From contig NZ_JAJFNK010000036.1 of the NCBI RefSeq assembly GCF_021739485.1, positions 1-52,439 on the forward strand: a stretch of 52,439 nucleotides of DNA, read 5' to 3'. Under the pieces are notes generated by a model. It did no database searches. It was not told the origin of the DNA and saw only the letters and a program-made list of their open reading frames with translations. The position numbers and the translations under genes were made by a program. Positions 43,651 through 51,949 of the stretch are shown piece by piece. The first letter of the stretch is position 1. The number at the start of each line of letters is the position of its first letter. The DNA comes from Alicyclobacillus tolerans. GTDB lineage: Bacteria; Bacillota; Bacilli; Alicyclobacillales; Alicyclobacillaceae.

Positions 43651-44670
43651 ATGCTTGCCAGAGAAATTGGTGTTGATTTGGGTACCGCAAATGTGCTCAT
43701 TCACGTTAAAGGTAGAGGAATCGTTCTCAACGAACCGTCGGTGGTCGCCATCGATCAGGTCACAAAACAAGTCGTTGCCGTCGGCGAAGAGGCGCGCCGG
43801 ATGCTCGGACGCACCCCGGGCAATATTGTAGCTATACGCCCACTCCGAGAAGGAGTCATTGCGGATTTTGACGCGACAGAAATCATGCTGCGGCATTTTA
43901 TCCGGAAAGTAATTGGGAAATCTCTGATGATGCGCCCACAGCTGATGATTTGTGTCCCAGCCGGCATTACATCGGTGGAGCAAAAAGCGGTGCGCGAAGC
44001 CGCAGAAGCGTGCGGCGTGAAGCAAGTGGACTTAATCGAAGAACCCGTGGCAGCTGCGATTGGAGCTGGACTGGACATTTTTCAGCCCAGTGGCAGTATG
44101 GTAGTAGACATAGGTGGAGGTACGACGGACATTGCCGTTCTGTCCTTAGGAGATGTCGTGACCTCCGCTTCCTTGCGAGTCGCAGGGGACAAGATGGACG
44201 ATGCCATTGTGAAATACATCAAACGTCAACACAATCTCCTCATTGGCGAACGTACCGCAGAGGAGCTTAAAAAAGAATTGGCCACGGTCTACCCTGGAGG
44301 GCGCGACGGGGAAACCGACGTGCGCGGGCGCGACATGATGAGCGGGCTTCCGAAGACCGTCACGGTACAAGCCGAAGAAATGCGCAACGCACTGCAGGAA
44401 ACAGTGGATGCCATTGTGACCTCGACCAAGTCGGTTTTGGAAAAAACCCCGCCAGAGTTGGCCGCTGACATATTTGACAAGGGTGTCGTATTGACTGGAG
44501 GGGGAGCCCTCATTGCCGGATTGGACAAATTGCTGATGGATGAACTTCAAATTCCGGTACATATTGCGGAAGATCCGATGCAGTGCGTCGTTTTGGGAAC
44601 GGGCATGTATTTGGAAAGTCCTCATCGCCGGCCATCCGCTCCACGGCGTCGGCGCAAGATCATGATGTGA
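43651..44670 (+). CDS. mbl: Rod-shape determining protein Mbl (MreB family)
   Basis: Bacterial actin that guides lateral wall synthesis at the inner membrane face. The 339 residues show the phosphate-1 loop GVDLGTANVLIHVKGRGIVLNEPSVVAI, the membrane-proximal VVDIGGGTTDIAVLSLGD phosphate-2 loop and VLTGGGALIAGLDKLL for adenosine. The C-terminal tail is basic (RRPSAPRRRRKIMM), longer than in B. subtilis. The position directly after spoIIID identifies it as Mbl rather than MreB. The ATG at 43651 follows GGGAGGA. Confidence 0.94.
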   Translation: MLAREIGVDLGTANVLIHVKGRGIVLNEPSVVAIDQVTKQVVAVGEEARRMLGRTPGNIVAIRPLREGVIADFDATEIMLRHFIRKVIGKSLMMRPQLMICVPAGITSVEQKAVREAAEACGVKQVDLIEEPVAAAIGAGLDIFQPSGSMVVDIGGGTTDIAVLSLGDVVTSASLRVAGDKMDDAIVKYIKRQHNLLIGERTAEELKKELATVYPGGRDGETDVRGRDMMSGLPKTVTVQAEEMRNALQETVDAIVTSTKSVLEKTPPELAADIFDKGVVLTGGGALIAGLDKLLMDELQIPVHIAEDPMQCVVLGTGMYLESPHRRPSAPRRRRKIMM

Positions 44671-45234
44671 TGCACAGCGCGTAACGTGCGGGACGCAGCG
44701 CAGAATTCGTTCGGCGCATCAGACCGGACAAGGTCGGCGCTCAAGGGTCGCGCTGCATACAGAGTGGTATTTCAGGCGGTTTCTGAGTGGTGCCGAGGAT
44801 GGTGCCCGCGGGAACCGCCTGTTTCAAGTTTTGACACAGTTCAAGCAGGAAAAACCTTCCCGATCTCAAATACATAAACACGGTAGTCCTGCCATTCACA
44901 CCAGTGTCCCCATTTTCCCAGCGATGCGAGCCATTACTTCGCAGGGGGACTTACCAGGGGTTATTTGACAGAGTGTACTTAAATAGTAGGAATCTGTTGG
45001 ATTCGCCCATGAATCTTTGGGCTATCCTTATGAATCCACTGTTCGCGCGCCACATTTCAATAGGCAGCTCACGCCTTGGATGCCGGATTGGTTTACCCGG
45101 ACTGGTTTACATAGAAGTGACAGGTACACGTTGCACACCGGATTGAAGTGCAGACGTGTTTACCATCGACACATGCTTTTTGTGAGGAAACACTTTGCGT
45201 TTCTCATGAGAAGGATTCATCAGGGGGTGAAGGG
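44671..45234. other. Gene-free region between mbl and flhO
   Basis: 564 bp with only short frames that have no ribosome site. TTGACA occurs at 44831 and 44965, but neither has an acceptable -10 box at 16-18 bp. No terminator is seen after mbl. Confidence 0.4.
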
Positions 45235-46509
45235 ATGCTTCGAGGACTGACCGCAGCCGCTTCGGGGATGCTTGCTGACGAGCGGCTGCAGGAAATGCTG
45301 ACGAACAACATGGCCAACGCGCAGACTCCGGGATTTAAAGCGTCCAACGGCAGCACGGCCGAATTTCCGGAACAACTGCTCGCCGCCATGAACTACAACG
45401 GCGGGCCGCGAACGCCGATCGGGACGATGGGGACAGGCACGGTGTTTCAAGAGGGAGTTCCTACGTTTTCCCAGGGAACCCTTCAGCAGACTGGACGAAA
45501 CCTCGATGTTGCGCTATCCGATGCGACGCCGTCCGGAACCTATGCAGCCGTAGCACCCGCGGGGGCGCCCGCAACTGCAGCGACAACGGGCAACCCTGCC
45601 ACGGGTGCCGCCGCTGGAGCGGGCACGCCCGGCACATACCCGGTCTCGGTGAACGGGACCGTGACGGCTGGCGCGAACGGGATCCTGAGCATTGGCGGCC
45701 AGCCGCTGGCCGTACTGAACTCGAATGGAACCGTCGTGCCTGGCGTGTACGCCATGAAAAATCCCGCCTATCAGGGAAGCGCGTTGTATGCGGCAGACGG
45801 AGGACCGGATTACGACTCCGCTGGGCACCCGTCGTACGTGTATGCCAATGCCGCAGGGAAAGTCATCGGGACGCCGGCTCTGTCTCAGTACTCCGGGTAC
45901 GCGCTGCGAATCGGGAACTCCCAGGACATGGGGCAGCACGGCTTTTTCGCAGTCGACTACACGTCGACCCAAGGCGTCAAAGGCATCGCCTTGACGCGCA
46001 ACGGCCACTTTGGCGTCAACAGTCAGCACCAGCTCGTCGATGCGGCCGGCAATCCGGTACTGCCTGTGGATGCGCAGGGCAAGGCGATCCCAGGAGGTCG
46101 CATCGCGATCAACCCCGCGTATCACGGAACGGACCTGTTCGGGCCCAACGGCCAACCCGTGACCGACAGTCAAGGCCAGGTGTCATACCGGGTGCTCAAT
46201 GCCGCCGGAACCCCAATCCCCGGGGCGCACTTGGGCAGCGTGAACGCCGACGTGACGCAGCTGAGTCCGCTTGGCGCCGGAGAGTTCATGGTGGGCGGGA
46301 CGCTGAATCCGACCGCCGTGCTGAGTCGGCTGAGTGTGGGGACGGCGGCGATGACGCCGGGATCGCTGGAGCAAAGCAACGTCGATGTCACGTCGACGAT
46401 GGCCCATATGATCGCGGTAGTCGGCCAATACCAAGCCAACCAGCGGGTCATCCAGTCCATCGACACCGAACTGGGCGACGCCGTGCAAAAAGTCGGCTAC
46501 GTGAACTTG
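45235..46509 (+). CDS. flhO: Flagellar rod/hook-family protein FlhO with inserted duplicated module
   Basis: FlgF/FlgG-type basal-body protein, 424-425 residues instead of about 270. The N-terminal rod signature LTAAASGMLADERLQEMLTNNMANAQTPGFK (5-35) and the C-terminal SNVDVTSTMAHMIAVVGQYQANQRVIQSID (381-410) are intact. The conserved core is interrupted after LDVALSD (residue 97) and resumes at GFFAVDY (236). Within and after this insert, residues 153-217 and 270-334 align without gaps as a duplicated module (NPAYxG, DSxG, SY, NAAG). The ATG follows AGGGGGTGAAGGG. The stop codon is included up to 46512. Confidence 0.88.
45691..46236 (+). repeat. Intragenic duplication inside flhO
   Basis: The segments 45691-45885 and 46042-46236 encode two 65-residue copies, about 24 identical residues without gaps. 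Shared positions include GxP at the start, VxG before PG, NPAYxG, L, GxP, DSxG, SY, NAAG and I. The DNA copies have diverged, so the duplication is old. Confidence 0.8.
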
Positions 46510-46591
46510 TAAGCGCGATTGATTCACAAGGTTTAACCCAGGTCAGACCGAACCGGGATGAGATAATAGACTTTCACGAGGGGGTTTCGGC

Positions 46592-47392
46592 ATGCAGTCG
46601 TTTTGGAACAGCGTATCTGGGCTCAATTCCAGCTTGTCCTGGCTGAATACGGCAGCCAACAACATTTCCAATGAAAATACACCGGGTTTCGCGCAACAAC
46701 ACGTATCGTTTGCCGATACGCTCACGCGTCAAATGTCCGCAGCGAGTACGGCACCAGCGCTGGCGAAAAGGTACACCCCGCCTGGTTGGTGGAGCGGAAG
46801 CGGCGTGGTGTCGGGCAACGTCGAGTCGCAGTTTAGCCAAATGCCGTTGTCGACGACCGGCAACCCGACGGACCTGGCGATTCAGGGGAACGCATTTTTC
46901 CTGATTGGAGGACCCCATCAGACGACCTACCTAACCAAAGCCGGCAACTTTCAGTGGAGCCCCATGGGCAACGGCACGATGATGCTGAGCACACCGCAAG
47001 GCCAGCCCGTGCTGGATGTCAACGGCAAGCCGGTGGTGGTGCAGGGCACATCAAGCTCCACGTTCGGCGTGTCTCCGGGGGGCAAGGTGACCATTGACGG
47101 AAAGGCCGGGCCGACCCTGGCGATGGTAGACGTATCCTTGCCGGGGCAAAACCTGTCGCCCGTCGGAAACAACCTGTACCAGGCTTCGAGCAGTGCGGCG
47201 CCTGTCGTGATCAACAAGACCGGCACATCGGTTGGCAACAGCATCGTTCAGGGGGCGCTGTCGCAAAGCAACGTCAATTTGACATCGGCCATGACGGATA
47301 TGCTGTCGGCTCAGCGGATGTTCGATCTCAACTCTCAAGCCCTTCAACTCGACAACCTGATGTCGCAAACCGCTGTCAGCATCCGTCCGTAA
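46592..47392 (+). CDS. flhP: Flagellar rod/hook-family protein FlhP
   Basis: Second FlgF/FlgG-type protein, 266 residues, of normal length. The N-terminus SVSGLNSSLSWLNTAANNISNENTPGFAQQ and the C-terminus SNVNLTSAMTDMLSAQRMFDLNSQALQLDNLMSQTAVSI are the two parts that form the coiled D0 region of rod proteins. The core contains GNPTDLAIQGNAFFLIGG, which shows where FlhO carries its insert. The ATG follows GAGGGGG by 8 nt. The pair flhO-flhP after mbl is conserved in bacilli. Confidence 0.93.
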   Translation: MQSFWNSVSGLNSSLSWLNTAANNISNENTPGFAQQHVSFADTLTRQMSAASTAPALAKRYTPPGWWSGSGVVSGNVESQFSQMPLSTTGNPTDLAIQGNAFFLIGGPHQTTYLTKAGNFQWSPMGNGTMMLSTPQGQPVLDVNGKPVVVQGTSSSTFGVSPGGKVTIDGKAGPTLAMVDVSLPGQNLSPVGNNLYQASSSAAPVVINKTGTSVGNSIVQGALSQSNVNLTSAMTDMLSAQRMFDLNSQALQLDNLMSQTAVSIRP

Positions 47393-47592
47393 CCGAGCAT
47401 AACAACGAACATCGAAAATCGAATAGCCTCACGCCGTTTGCGCGACTCCGTGGGCTCCGGCGGCGGCCGGTTGCCCCATCGCAACAGCCTCAGACATGGC
47501 CGCTCGCCCGTTTGTTCGCGGATTGGGGACAAGCGGAGACAAAGTCGATTCCCTTCTCATTTTCTGTAGTATTCCAAGGATACTTTCATTCC

Positions 47593-47619
47593 AATGCACC
47601 GAAAGGTGCATTTTCTTTC
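47593..47619 (+). terminator. Terminator downstream of flhP
   Basis: AATGCACC (47593-47600) pairs perfectly with GGTGCATT (47605-47612) closed by a GAAA tetraloop and followed by TTCTTTC. It is 200 nt beyond flhP. Confidence 0.88.
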
Positions 47620-47924
47620 GAGCCAAGATGTTTTCTATAAAAAGACCGTCAAATCGCAGGATGCGGCGCCGTTGTTGTAAGGAAGATACAGGCGGTTCGC
47701 ACGGGCCGCGCGCTTTCACAAGTTTGAGTGGAGAAGTTTAATAGAAACCGCATGCTTTGCTCACAAACCCAAGTTATTTAAAGAGTCCCGCGTGGATACA
47801 CTAGAAGCGTAGAACCCCACTCAAATTGTGGGCGCACTCAACGCCGGCACACAAAGGCGCGTGTCCGCAGGTTTACAGGATTTGCGTCTAAAGGGCGATA
47901 CCTGGGTATTGGGTAGGATGTTGG

Positions 47925-47954
47925 TTGCGCCTCCTCTCAAACACCATGTATAAT
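47925..47954 (+). promoter_or_regulatory. Probable promoter of pgsA
   Basis: A consensus TATAAT at 47949-47954 has a weak TTGCGC at 47925-47930 with an 18-bp spacer. It lies 28 nt before the pgsA start. Confidence 0.5.
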
Positions 47955-47981
47955 TGCGATGTACAAGAGGGGGTCAGGAAG

Positions 47982-48521
47982 TTGAATCTTCCCAATACAC
48001 TTACCCTGCTTCGGTTTCTGCTCATCCCGGTCTACCTGTGGACATTTTACGCTACTCCAAGCACTCATAAAGTCACTGCATTGCTTGTACTTCTTCTAGC
48101 AGGTCTTACAGATATCCTGGACGGTGCTATTGCGAGAAAACGCGGCTTGGTTACCCAGGCAGGGCAGCTGCTCGATCCGCTTGCGGATAAGCTGATGATG
48201 GTTGCCGTGCTGTTTTCGCTGATCCAATCCAGCCGGGTCTCCTGGCCTGTCGCGGGACTGTTGGTGCTGCGCGACGCTGCGATGATCCTCGGCGGATTCT
48301 TTTTCTACTTTCAAGGCAAGCGCGCCGTCCCCAAAGCGAACCGTTGGGGGAAGACGACGACGGTGGCCTACTATGTCACCATCTGTTCGGTCATCGTCGC
48401 ATGGCCGAGCGTCGCAGCCGGGGTATGGCTGCTGTGGTTCACGGTCATTCTGTCTTATATCACGATGTTTGTGTATATGGCCAACATGCAGATCATCGAT
48501 GTCCGACGCCGCGTGTTGTAG
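47982..48521 (+). CDS. pgsA: CDP-diacylglycerol-glycerol-3-phosphate 3-phosphatidyltransferase
   Basis: Membrane enzyme that makes phosphatidylglycerol phosphate, the precursor of phosphatidylglycerol and cardiolipin. The 179 residues carry the CDP-alcohol phosphotransferase motif D-x2-DG-x2-AR-x8-G-x3-D-x3-D: D44, D47-G48, A51-R52, G61, D65 and D69. Several membrane helices are present. The TTG start at 47982 follows AGAGGGGG; the frame upstream to 47925 overlaps the promoter. Alternative CDP-alcohol transferases exist, but the N-terminus NLPNTLTLLRFLLIP is typical of PgsA. Confidence 0.9.
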   Translation: MNLPNTLTLLRFLLIPVYLWTFYATPSTHKVTALLVLLLAGLTDILDGAIARKRGLVTQAGQLLDPLADKLMMVAVLFSLIQSSRVSWPVAGLLVLRDAAMILGGFFFYFQGKRAVPKANRWGKTTTVAYYVTICSVIVAWPSVAAGVWLLWFTVILSYITMFVYMANMQIIDVRRRVL

Positions 48522-48523
48522 TC

Positions 48524-48592
48524 GTTGATTGTAGCCGTTGATTGTAGCCGTTGATTGTAGCCGTTGATTGTAGCCGTTGATTGTAGCCGTTG
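48524..48592 (+). repeat. 13-bp tandem repeat just after pgsA
   Basis: Five perfect copies of GTTGATTGTAGCC (48524-48588) and a partial sixth start 3 nt after the pgsA stop codon. A degenerate copy overlaps the stop codon itself. Confidence 0.92.
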
Positions 48593-48846
48593 CAGCGGTG
48601 CGGTCGACCCAAAGGCCCGCCGCGCACAACCACACGGTGCTGTGGCTGTCCTTTGGAACCCCGCGAACCCGGCGAACCGGGTCCCGCGCCATGCGTTCCC
48701 TCCGGACAGCCCAACACCTATGCTAACCCCGCACCCCGCTGGGCTTCGAGGACTGAATGTATTCTGTGACGCCTTTGCCCTCGATATGTTGGAATTCTTT
48801 GGAGCCCAGCAGAGCACTTCAAGCATCCCCGTAAAGGAGTTAACCG
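48593..48846. other. Intergenic region before fabZ
   Basis: About 250 bp without a supported gene. No terminator for pgsA and no good promoter for fabZ could be picked out. Confidence 0.35.
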
Positions 48847-49284
48847 ATGGACATTTCTTTGCCGCTCTACGCTGAAGACATTCGCCGAATTTTGCCGCAC
48901 CGCTATCCGTTTTTGCTGGTCGATCGCGTCACCGAGCTCGAACCTGGCAAGCGAGCCGCAGGGTACAAAATGGTGAGCGCCAACGAACCGCACTTTACCG
49001 GTCACTTTCCAGAGTACAACCTGATGCCTGGCGTCCTCATTGCCGAAGCCATGGCTCAACTGGGCGGCATTGCCGTTTTGCTGGTCCCGGAGTTGGCCGG
49101 CAAACAGCCGATGCTCGCCGGCCTGGACGAGATGCGCTTTCGCGGTCAGGTTCGTCCGGGGGACAAGCTCGAGATGGAGACCGAGATTGACCGCCTGCGC
49201 GGCTCCATCGGCCGCGGCCGCGGCGTCGCTCGGGTCGACGGCCAGGTGGTGTGCGAAGGCACCATCATCTTCGCCCTCGGCTAA
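48847..49284 (+). CDS. fabZ: 3-hydroxyacyl-ACP dehydratase
   Basis: Hot-dog-fold enzyme that removes water from 3-hydroxyacyl-ACP in fatty-acid elongation. The 145 residues include PHRYPFLLVDRV, the catalytic pair H53 in FTGHFPEYNLMPGVL and E67 in LIAEAMAQLGG, and LAGLDEMRFRGQVRPGD. The ATG follows AAAGGAG by 8 nt. It corresponds to B. subtilis ywpB, next to flhOP in that genome; here pgsA lies between. Confidence 0.95.
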   Translation: MDISLPLYAEDIRRILPHRYPFLLVDRVTELEPGKRAAGYKMVSANEPHFTGHFPEYNLMPGVLIAEAMAQLGGIAVLLVPELAGKQPMLAGLDEMRFRGQVRPGDKLEMETEIDRLRGSIGRGRGVARVDGQVVCEGTIIFALG

Positions 49285-49317
49285 GCGGGTGGTTGCCTCA
49301 GCTTGTCTAAATCCAGC

Positions 49318-49992
49318 CTAAGCCCTGCCGATAGACGGGACGGCTAAACCTCTCCATTCCCGAAGGGCCTTGCGAAGCTTTCGCAGGCCCCTTTTTCGCC
49401 ACGTTTTCACGGTTTCCACCGACACGCCCATGCGCCGGGCGAGGGAGGTACAGGACTCCCCGGCCATCAGGCTTTGCATACTGAGGATTTCCCGCGAGCT
49501 TAAATCTGAGGTTTCCAGCACCAGCTTCCATTCCACCTCATTAAACGCGTCGACTGTGGCGCCGGTTTCGAACCCCGACATGCCCGACCCTCCGGCCCCT
49601 CCAGCTAAAAAGACTTGTTCCAACGCGTCCGGGCTCCGGCCTGCGCCATCCCCGTGCTCGCGGGGCGGGGGCGCGATCCGTTCGTTATACCTCCACAACC
49701 TTCTCATGGCCGTTCGCACATCCCCGCGCACCTTCGAAGCGGCGAATGCCGGGAACGGGACTTGCTGCGCCGGGTCAAACGCCGCAATGGCCGACAGCAA
49801 AGCGGCATATCCCTCCTGCACAGCGTCGGTAAACGACAGGGTCTGGTAACGCCGGGCTGTCGCCCGAATCAGGGGCTCGTACTGTTTACAGAGGTTGTCC
49901 CGGGCAACTTGGCTCCCATTTTGCGCCAATCGGATCAGCGCTTCCTCCTGCACACGCCCTTCCATCGCACAAATCGTATCGGTCATCTTCAT
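49318..49992 (-). CDS. Sigma-70 family RNA polymerase sigma factor
   Basis: A 224-residue alternative sigma factor. Region 2 is at about 40-110, with LIRATARRYQTLSFTDAVQEGYAALLSAIAAFDPAQQVPFPAFAASKVRGDVRTAMRR. A Gly/Pro-rich linker follows, and region 4 is at about 160-215, with LSSREILSMQSLMAGESCTSLARRMGVSVETVKTWRKRGLRKLRKAL including the helix-turn-helix. Region 3 seems missing, so it is of the short type. It is not close to the sporulation factors F, E, G or K. The ATG at 49992 follows AAAGGATGG; the frame runs on to 50211 but the extra part is untypical. It is divergent from the ComK-like gene. Confidence 0.82.
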   Translation of the reverse strand: MKMTDTICAMEGRVQEEALIRLAQNGSQVARDNLCKQYEPLIRATARRYQTLSFTDAVQEGYAALLSAIAAFDPAQQVPFPAFAASKVRGDVRTAMRRLWRYNERIAPPPREHGDGAGRSPDALEQVFLAGGAGGSGMSGFETGATVDAFNEVEWKLVLETSDLSSREILSMQSLMAGESCTSLARRMGVSVETVKTWRKRGLRKLRKALREWRGLAVPSIGRA

Positions 49993-50314
49993 GCCATCCT
50001 TTAGGGGGTCCGGACTCCGCGCATTTGCATGCGAGACCAGCATAGGATGGAGGGCCGAAACCCGGCGAGGCGGGAGTTGACCCAAAGCCCGTGTCCCCGA
50101 TGCGGCAAAAACGGACTCACTTTGCCTAAGCCGCAGCCAAGTGAGTTCCGCGGTTTGGACGGGGTGGCGATGTACAGATTGACTAGCGGACCTGGTTAAG
50201 GTCGGACCCAAAAAGACGAAAAACCCATACGGGTAATGGGGTGTCTGAACTGCGCGAAATGGGGGACAAGGGGAGGGAGTATCGGCACAGTTTTGGGAAT
50301 AAAATACTACTCCT

Positions 50315-50329
50315 AAAATGAATCATTTT
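50315..50329. promoter_or_regulatory. Palindrome upstream of the comK-like promoter
   Basis: AAAATGAATCATTTT has perfect 7-nt arms around one central base. It ends 5 bp before the -35 box. ComK boxes of B. subtilis are AAAA-N5-TTTT; here the spacing is N7, so the match is suggestive only. Confidence 0.5.
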
Positions 50330-50334
50330 GGTGG

Positions 50335-50363
50335 TTGTACCAGGAAATAGGGCATCGTAAAAT
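50335..50363 (+). promoter_or_regulatory. Probable promoter of the comK-like gene
   Basis: TTGTAC (50335-50340), a 17-bp spacer and TAAAAT (50358-50363). The weak -35 box just downstream of a palindrome fits an activator-dependent promoter. Confidence 0.5.
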
Positions 50364-50466
50364 CCAGACAGGGTGAAGGGGTCTCCGGAGAAACGCACAA
50401 CAGGACAAGCTGTGGAAAGCAGCGGTCGAGACGCCTGGGCCACAACAACTAGAGGAGCGTATGGAA

Positions 50467-50994
50467 ATGGATATTGCGACGCCTGGAATTCCAATCTTTC
50501 GTAATCGCTTTCACCTGCCAGCGCCGGAGCGGTGGATCCCGCGGGTCATCGGCATCGTGCCGTTTTACCTGCAGCACTACGGGGACTTCACCCGGATTTT
50601 TACGGACGGAGACAAGGGGTTTTACGTCGGGGAAAGCACCTTGTGGGCGTACAAACGCCTTGCCTCGTTCCACAACCTCGATCTCGATTCCCTCCGCCGG
50701 TCTTACATACGGTGCCTAAAAAAGTCACTCAACGTGCCGTTGCCGATTTCAAGCCGCAACTTGGTGTTGTTTGGGGTGAAGGTGCGCGAGGCGAAAAACC
50801 ACAACGACGGGGCTGTGGCTTACATCGCCGATCCCTACGTCCAACACATTCAATCGCTTGGCAAACGCAAATCGCGCATTACCCTCACCACGGGCGACAC
50901 CATTGAAACGCTCATGTCCAAACAGAATGTAGAAGCCCGCAAGATGCAAGCGGGACTGCTTCATTTGTATCTGCGCGATCGCGGCTCTCTATAA
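50467..50994 (+). CDS. comK: ComK-like competence transcription factor
   Basis: A 175-residue protein without signal peptide or membrane segment. From about residue 90 it follows the ComK pattern: PLPISSRNLVLF matches the PI...FLFP part of ComK, VAYIADPYVQ matches its WISHVHV strand, and ITLTTGDTIETLMSKQNVEARKMQAGLLHLYLRDR matches VTF..G.T.ELPIS...E.QVYRTAWLRTKFQDR. The N-terminal part is weaker. ComK activates DNA-uptake genes in bacilli. The ATG at 50467 is 9 nt after AGAGGAG; the one at 50461 is too close. The assignment is by memory of the family and needs a profile search. Confidence 0.6.
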   Translation: MDIATPGIPIFRNRFHLPAPERWIPRVIGIVPFYLQHYGDFTRIFTDGDKGFYVGESTLWAYKRLASFHNLDLDSLRRSYIRCLKKSLNVPLPISSRNLVLFGVKVREAKNHNDGAVAYIADPYVQHIQSLGKRKSRITLTTGDTIETLMSKQNVEARKMQAGLLHLYLRDRGSL

Positions 50995-51031
50995 GGGCAC
51001 GTCGCACCGAGCCCGGTTGAGAGATTTCCAA

Positions 51032-51733
51032 TCAGCCTTCAGAATTGGATGGAGAATTGTCGTTCGGCCAGACGCCGTAGACGAACTCGCCGTCCGCTCG
51101 GACTCCGACATACTCGGGCGGCAAGACGTTGACTACAGCCTGGCCAGAGGACCAGTCGCCTATTTTCGTCACCATGCTCTCGACGTCCGGCAAGCGAGAC
51201 CAAATGGAAAGGCGTACGACCTCGGCAAACTCCCGCTCGAGAATGCGGTACCCAAGCTGCGTCAACTCGTACTCGAGTTTGCCGAACTGTCCGTAGTCGC
51301 ATTCAACCTGAATCTTAGATAGAAGTTCACAACTCAACAGCGACGACTCATCCACCGCAGCCACTGTAGCATCGGTGTAGGCGTGGATGAGTCCGCTCGC
51401 CCCCAGCAGCGTGCCGCCAAAGTACCGGGTCACCACGACCAGAACGTTCGACACTTCTCTGCGGCGCAGCACCTCTAAAATCGGACGCCCCGCCGTCCCG
51501 CTGGGTTCTCCATCATCTGAAAACCGCTCCACAGGCACTCCCAGCCCCACGGTATAGGCGTAGCAGTTGTGTGTCGCGGTTTTGTGCTCCAACCGGATGA
51601 GGTCCAGGGCCTCTTCCGCCTCATTCACACTTTTGACCGGGACGATGTTTCCAATAAAGCGAGACTTTTTCATGACAATCTCCGCGACCGCTTCGTTCTC
51701 CGGTGTGACAAAAGACCCGTTGTTTCGACTCAA
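51032..51733 (-). CDS. yvyE: YvyE/YigZ (IMPACT) family protein
   Basis: A 233-residue conserved protein of the UPF0029/Impact family, whose role is unsettled (links to translation control and, in E. coli, to proline metabolism have been proposed). The N-terminal Impact domain shows MKKSRFIGNIVPVKSVNEAEEAL, THNCYAYTVG, FSDDGEPSGTAGRPILEVL and VVVTRYFGGTLLGASGLIHAYTDA. The C-terminal ferredoxin-like half follows. The TTG at 51733 lies 6 nt after AAGGGGA; the longer frame to 51871 has no family match. It converges with the comK-like gene. Confidence 0.88.
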   Translation of the reverse strand: MSRNNGSFVTPENEAVAEIVMKKSRFIGNIVPVKSVNEAEEALDLIRLEHKTATHNCYAYTVGLGVPVERFSDDGEPSGTAGRPILEVLRRREVSNVLVVVTRYFGGTLLGASGLIHAYTDATVAAVDESSLLSCELLSKIQVECDYGQFGKLEYELTQLGYRILEREFAEVVRLSIWSRLPDVESMVTKIGDWSSGQAVVNVLPPEYVGVRADGEFVYGVWPNDNSPSNSEG

Positions 51734-51782
51734 TGCGATTCCCCTTCGATGGATAAAAAATTTTTCTGACCGTCGCCCCAAC

Positions 51783-51791
51783 TGGTATAAT
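51783..51791 (+). promoter_or_regulatory. Extended -10 promoter facing right
   Basis: TGGTATAAT on the plus strand is a perfect extended -10 element, divergent from yvyE. It would transcribe the small ORF and hairpin at 51812-51949 and perhaps the secreted-protein gene at the window end. Confidence 0.5.
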
Positions 51792-51811
51792 CCGGCATCG
51801 TGGGCATATCT

Positions 51812-51949
51812 ATGCCATTGTTTGATTTGTTTAGGGGGCTTGGCACACGCGAATCCTACAGCGCCCGACAAATGATCCAGTTTTTGATGGGATTCCTAGC
51901 AGACAAAATATCTGATATTACTTTACTCAGCGTAATAATATCAGTATAA
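51812..51949 (+). CDS. Possible 45-residue small protein
   Basis: ATG frame of 45 codons beginning MPLFDLFRGLG and ending ITLLSVIISV, with a hydrophobic C-terminal third. It starts 20 nt after an extended -10 box but has no good ribosome site, and a stem-loop covers its 3' end. It may be a small membrane peptide, a leader peptide or chance. Confidence 0.25.
   Translation: MPLFDLFRGLGTRESYSARQMIQFLMGFLADKISDITLLSVIISV
51911..51944. other. AT-rich stem-loop
   Basis: CTGATATTA (51911-51919) pairs with TAATATCAG (51936-51944), and TTAC pairs with GTAA inside it, leaving the loop TCAGC. It could be an attenuator or an operator; no T-run follows. A second, weaker hairpin with GAGA/TCTC and CCC/GGG arms follows at about 51958-51980. 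Confidence 0.5.

Larger units (their letters stand above)
47393..47981. other. Intergenic region with terminator and pgsA promoter
   Basis: 589 bp without a supported gene. The frame at 47496-47741 runs through the terminator hairpin and has no ribosome site. Apart from the terminator at 47593-47619 and the -10 box at 47949, nothing is recognised. Confidence 0.4.

Noticed and set aside
44831..44990. TTGACA boxes as promoters for flhO
   Set aside because: Neither copy has an acceptable -10 hexamer at 16-18 bp.
47496..47741. Plus-strand frame of 81 codons after flhP
   Set aside because: Its middle is the terminator hairpin with GAAA loop; no ribosome site.
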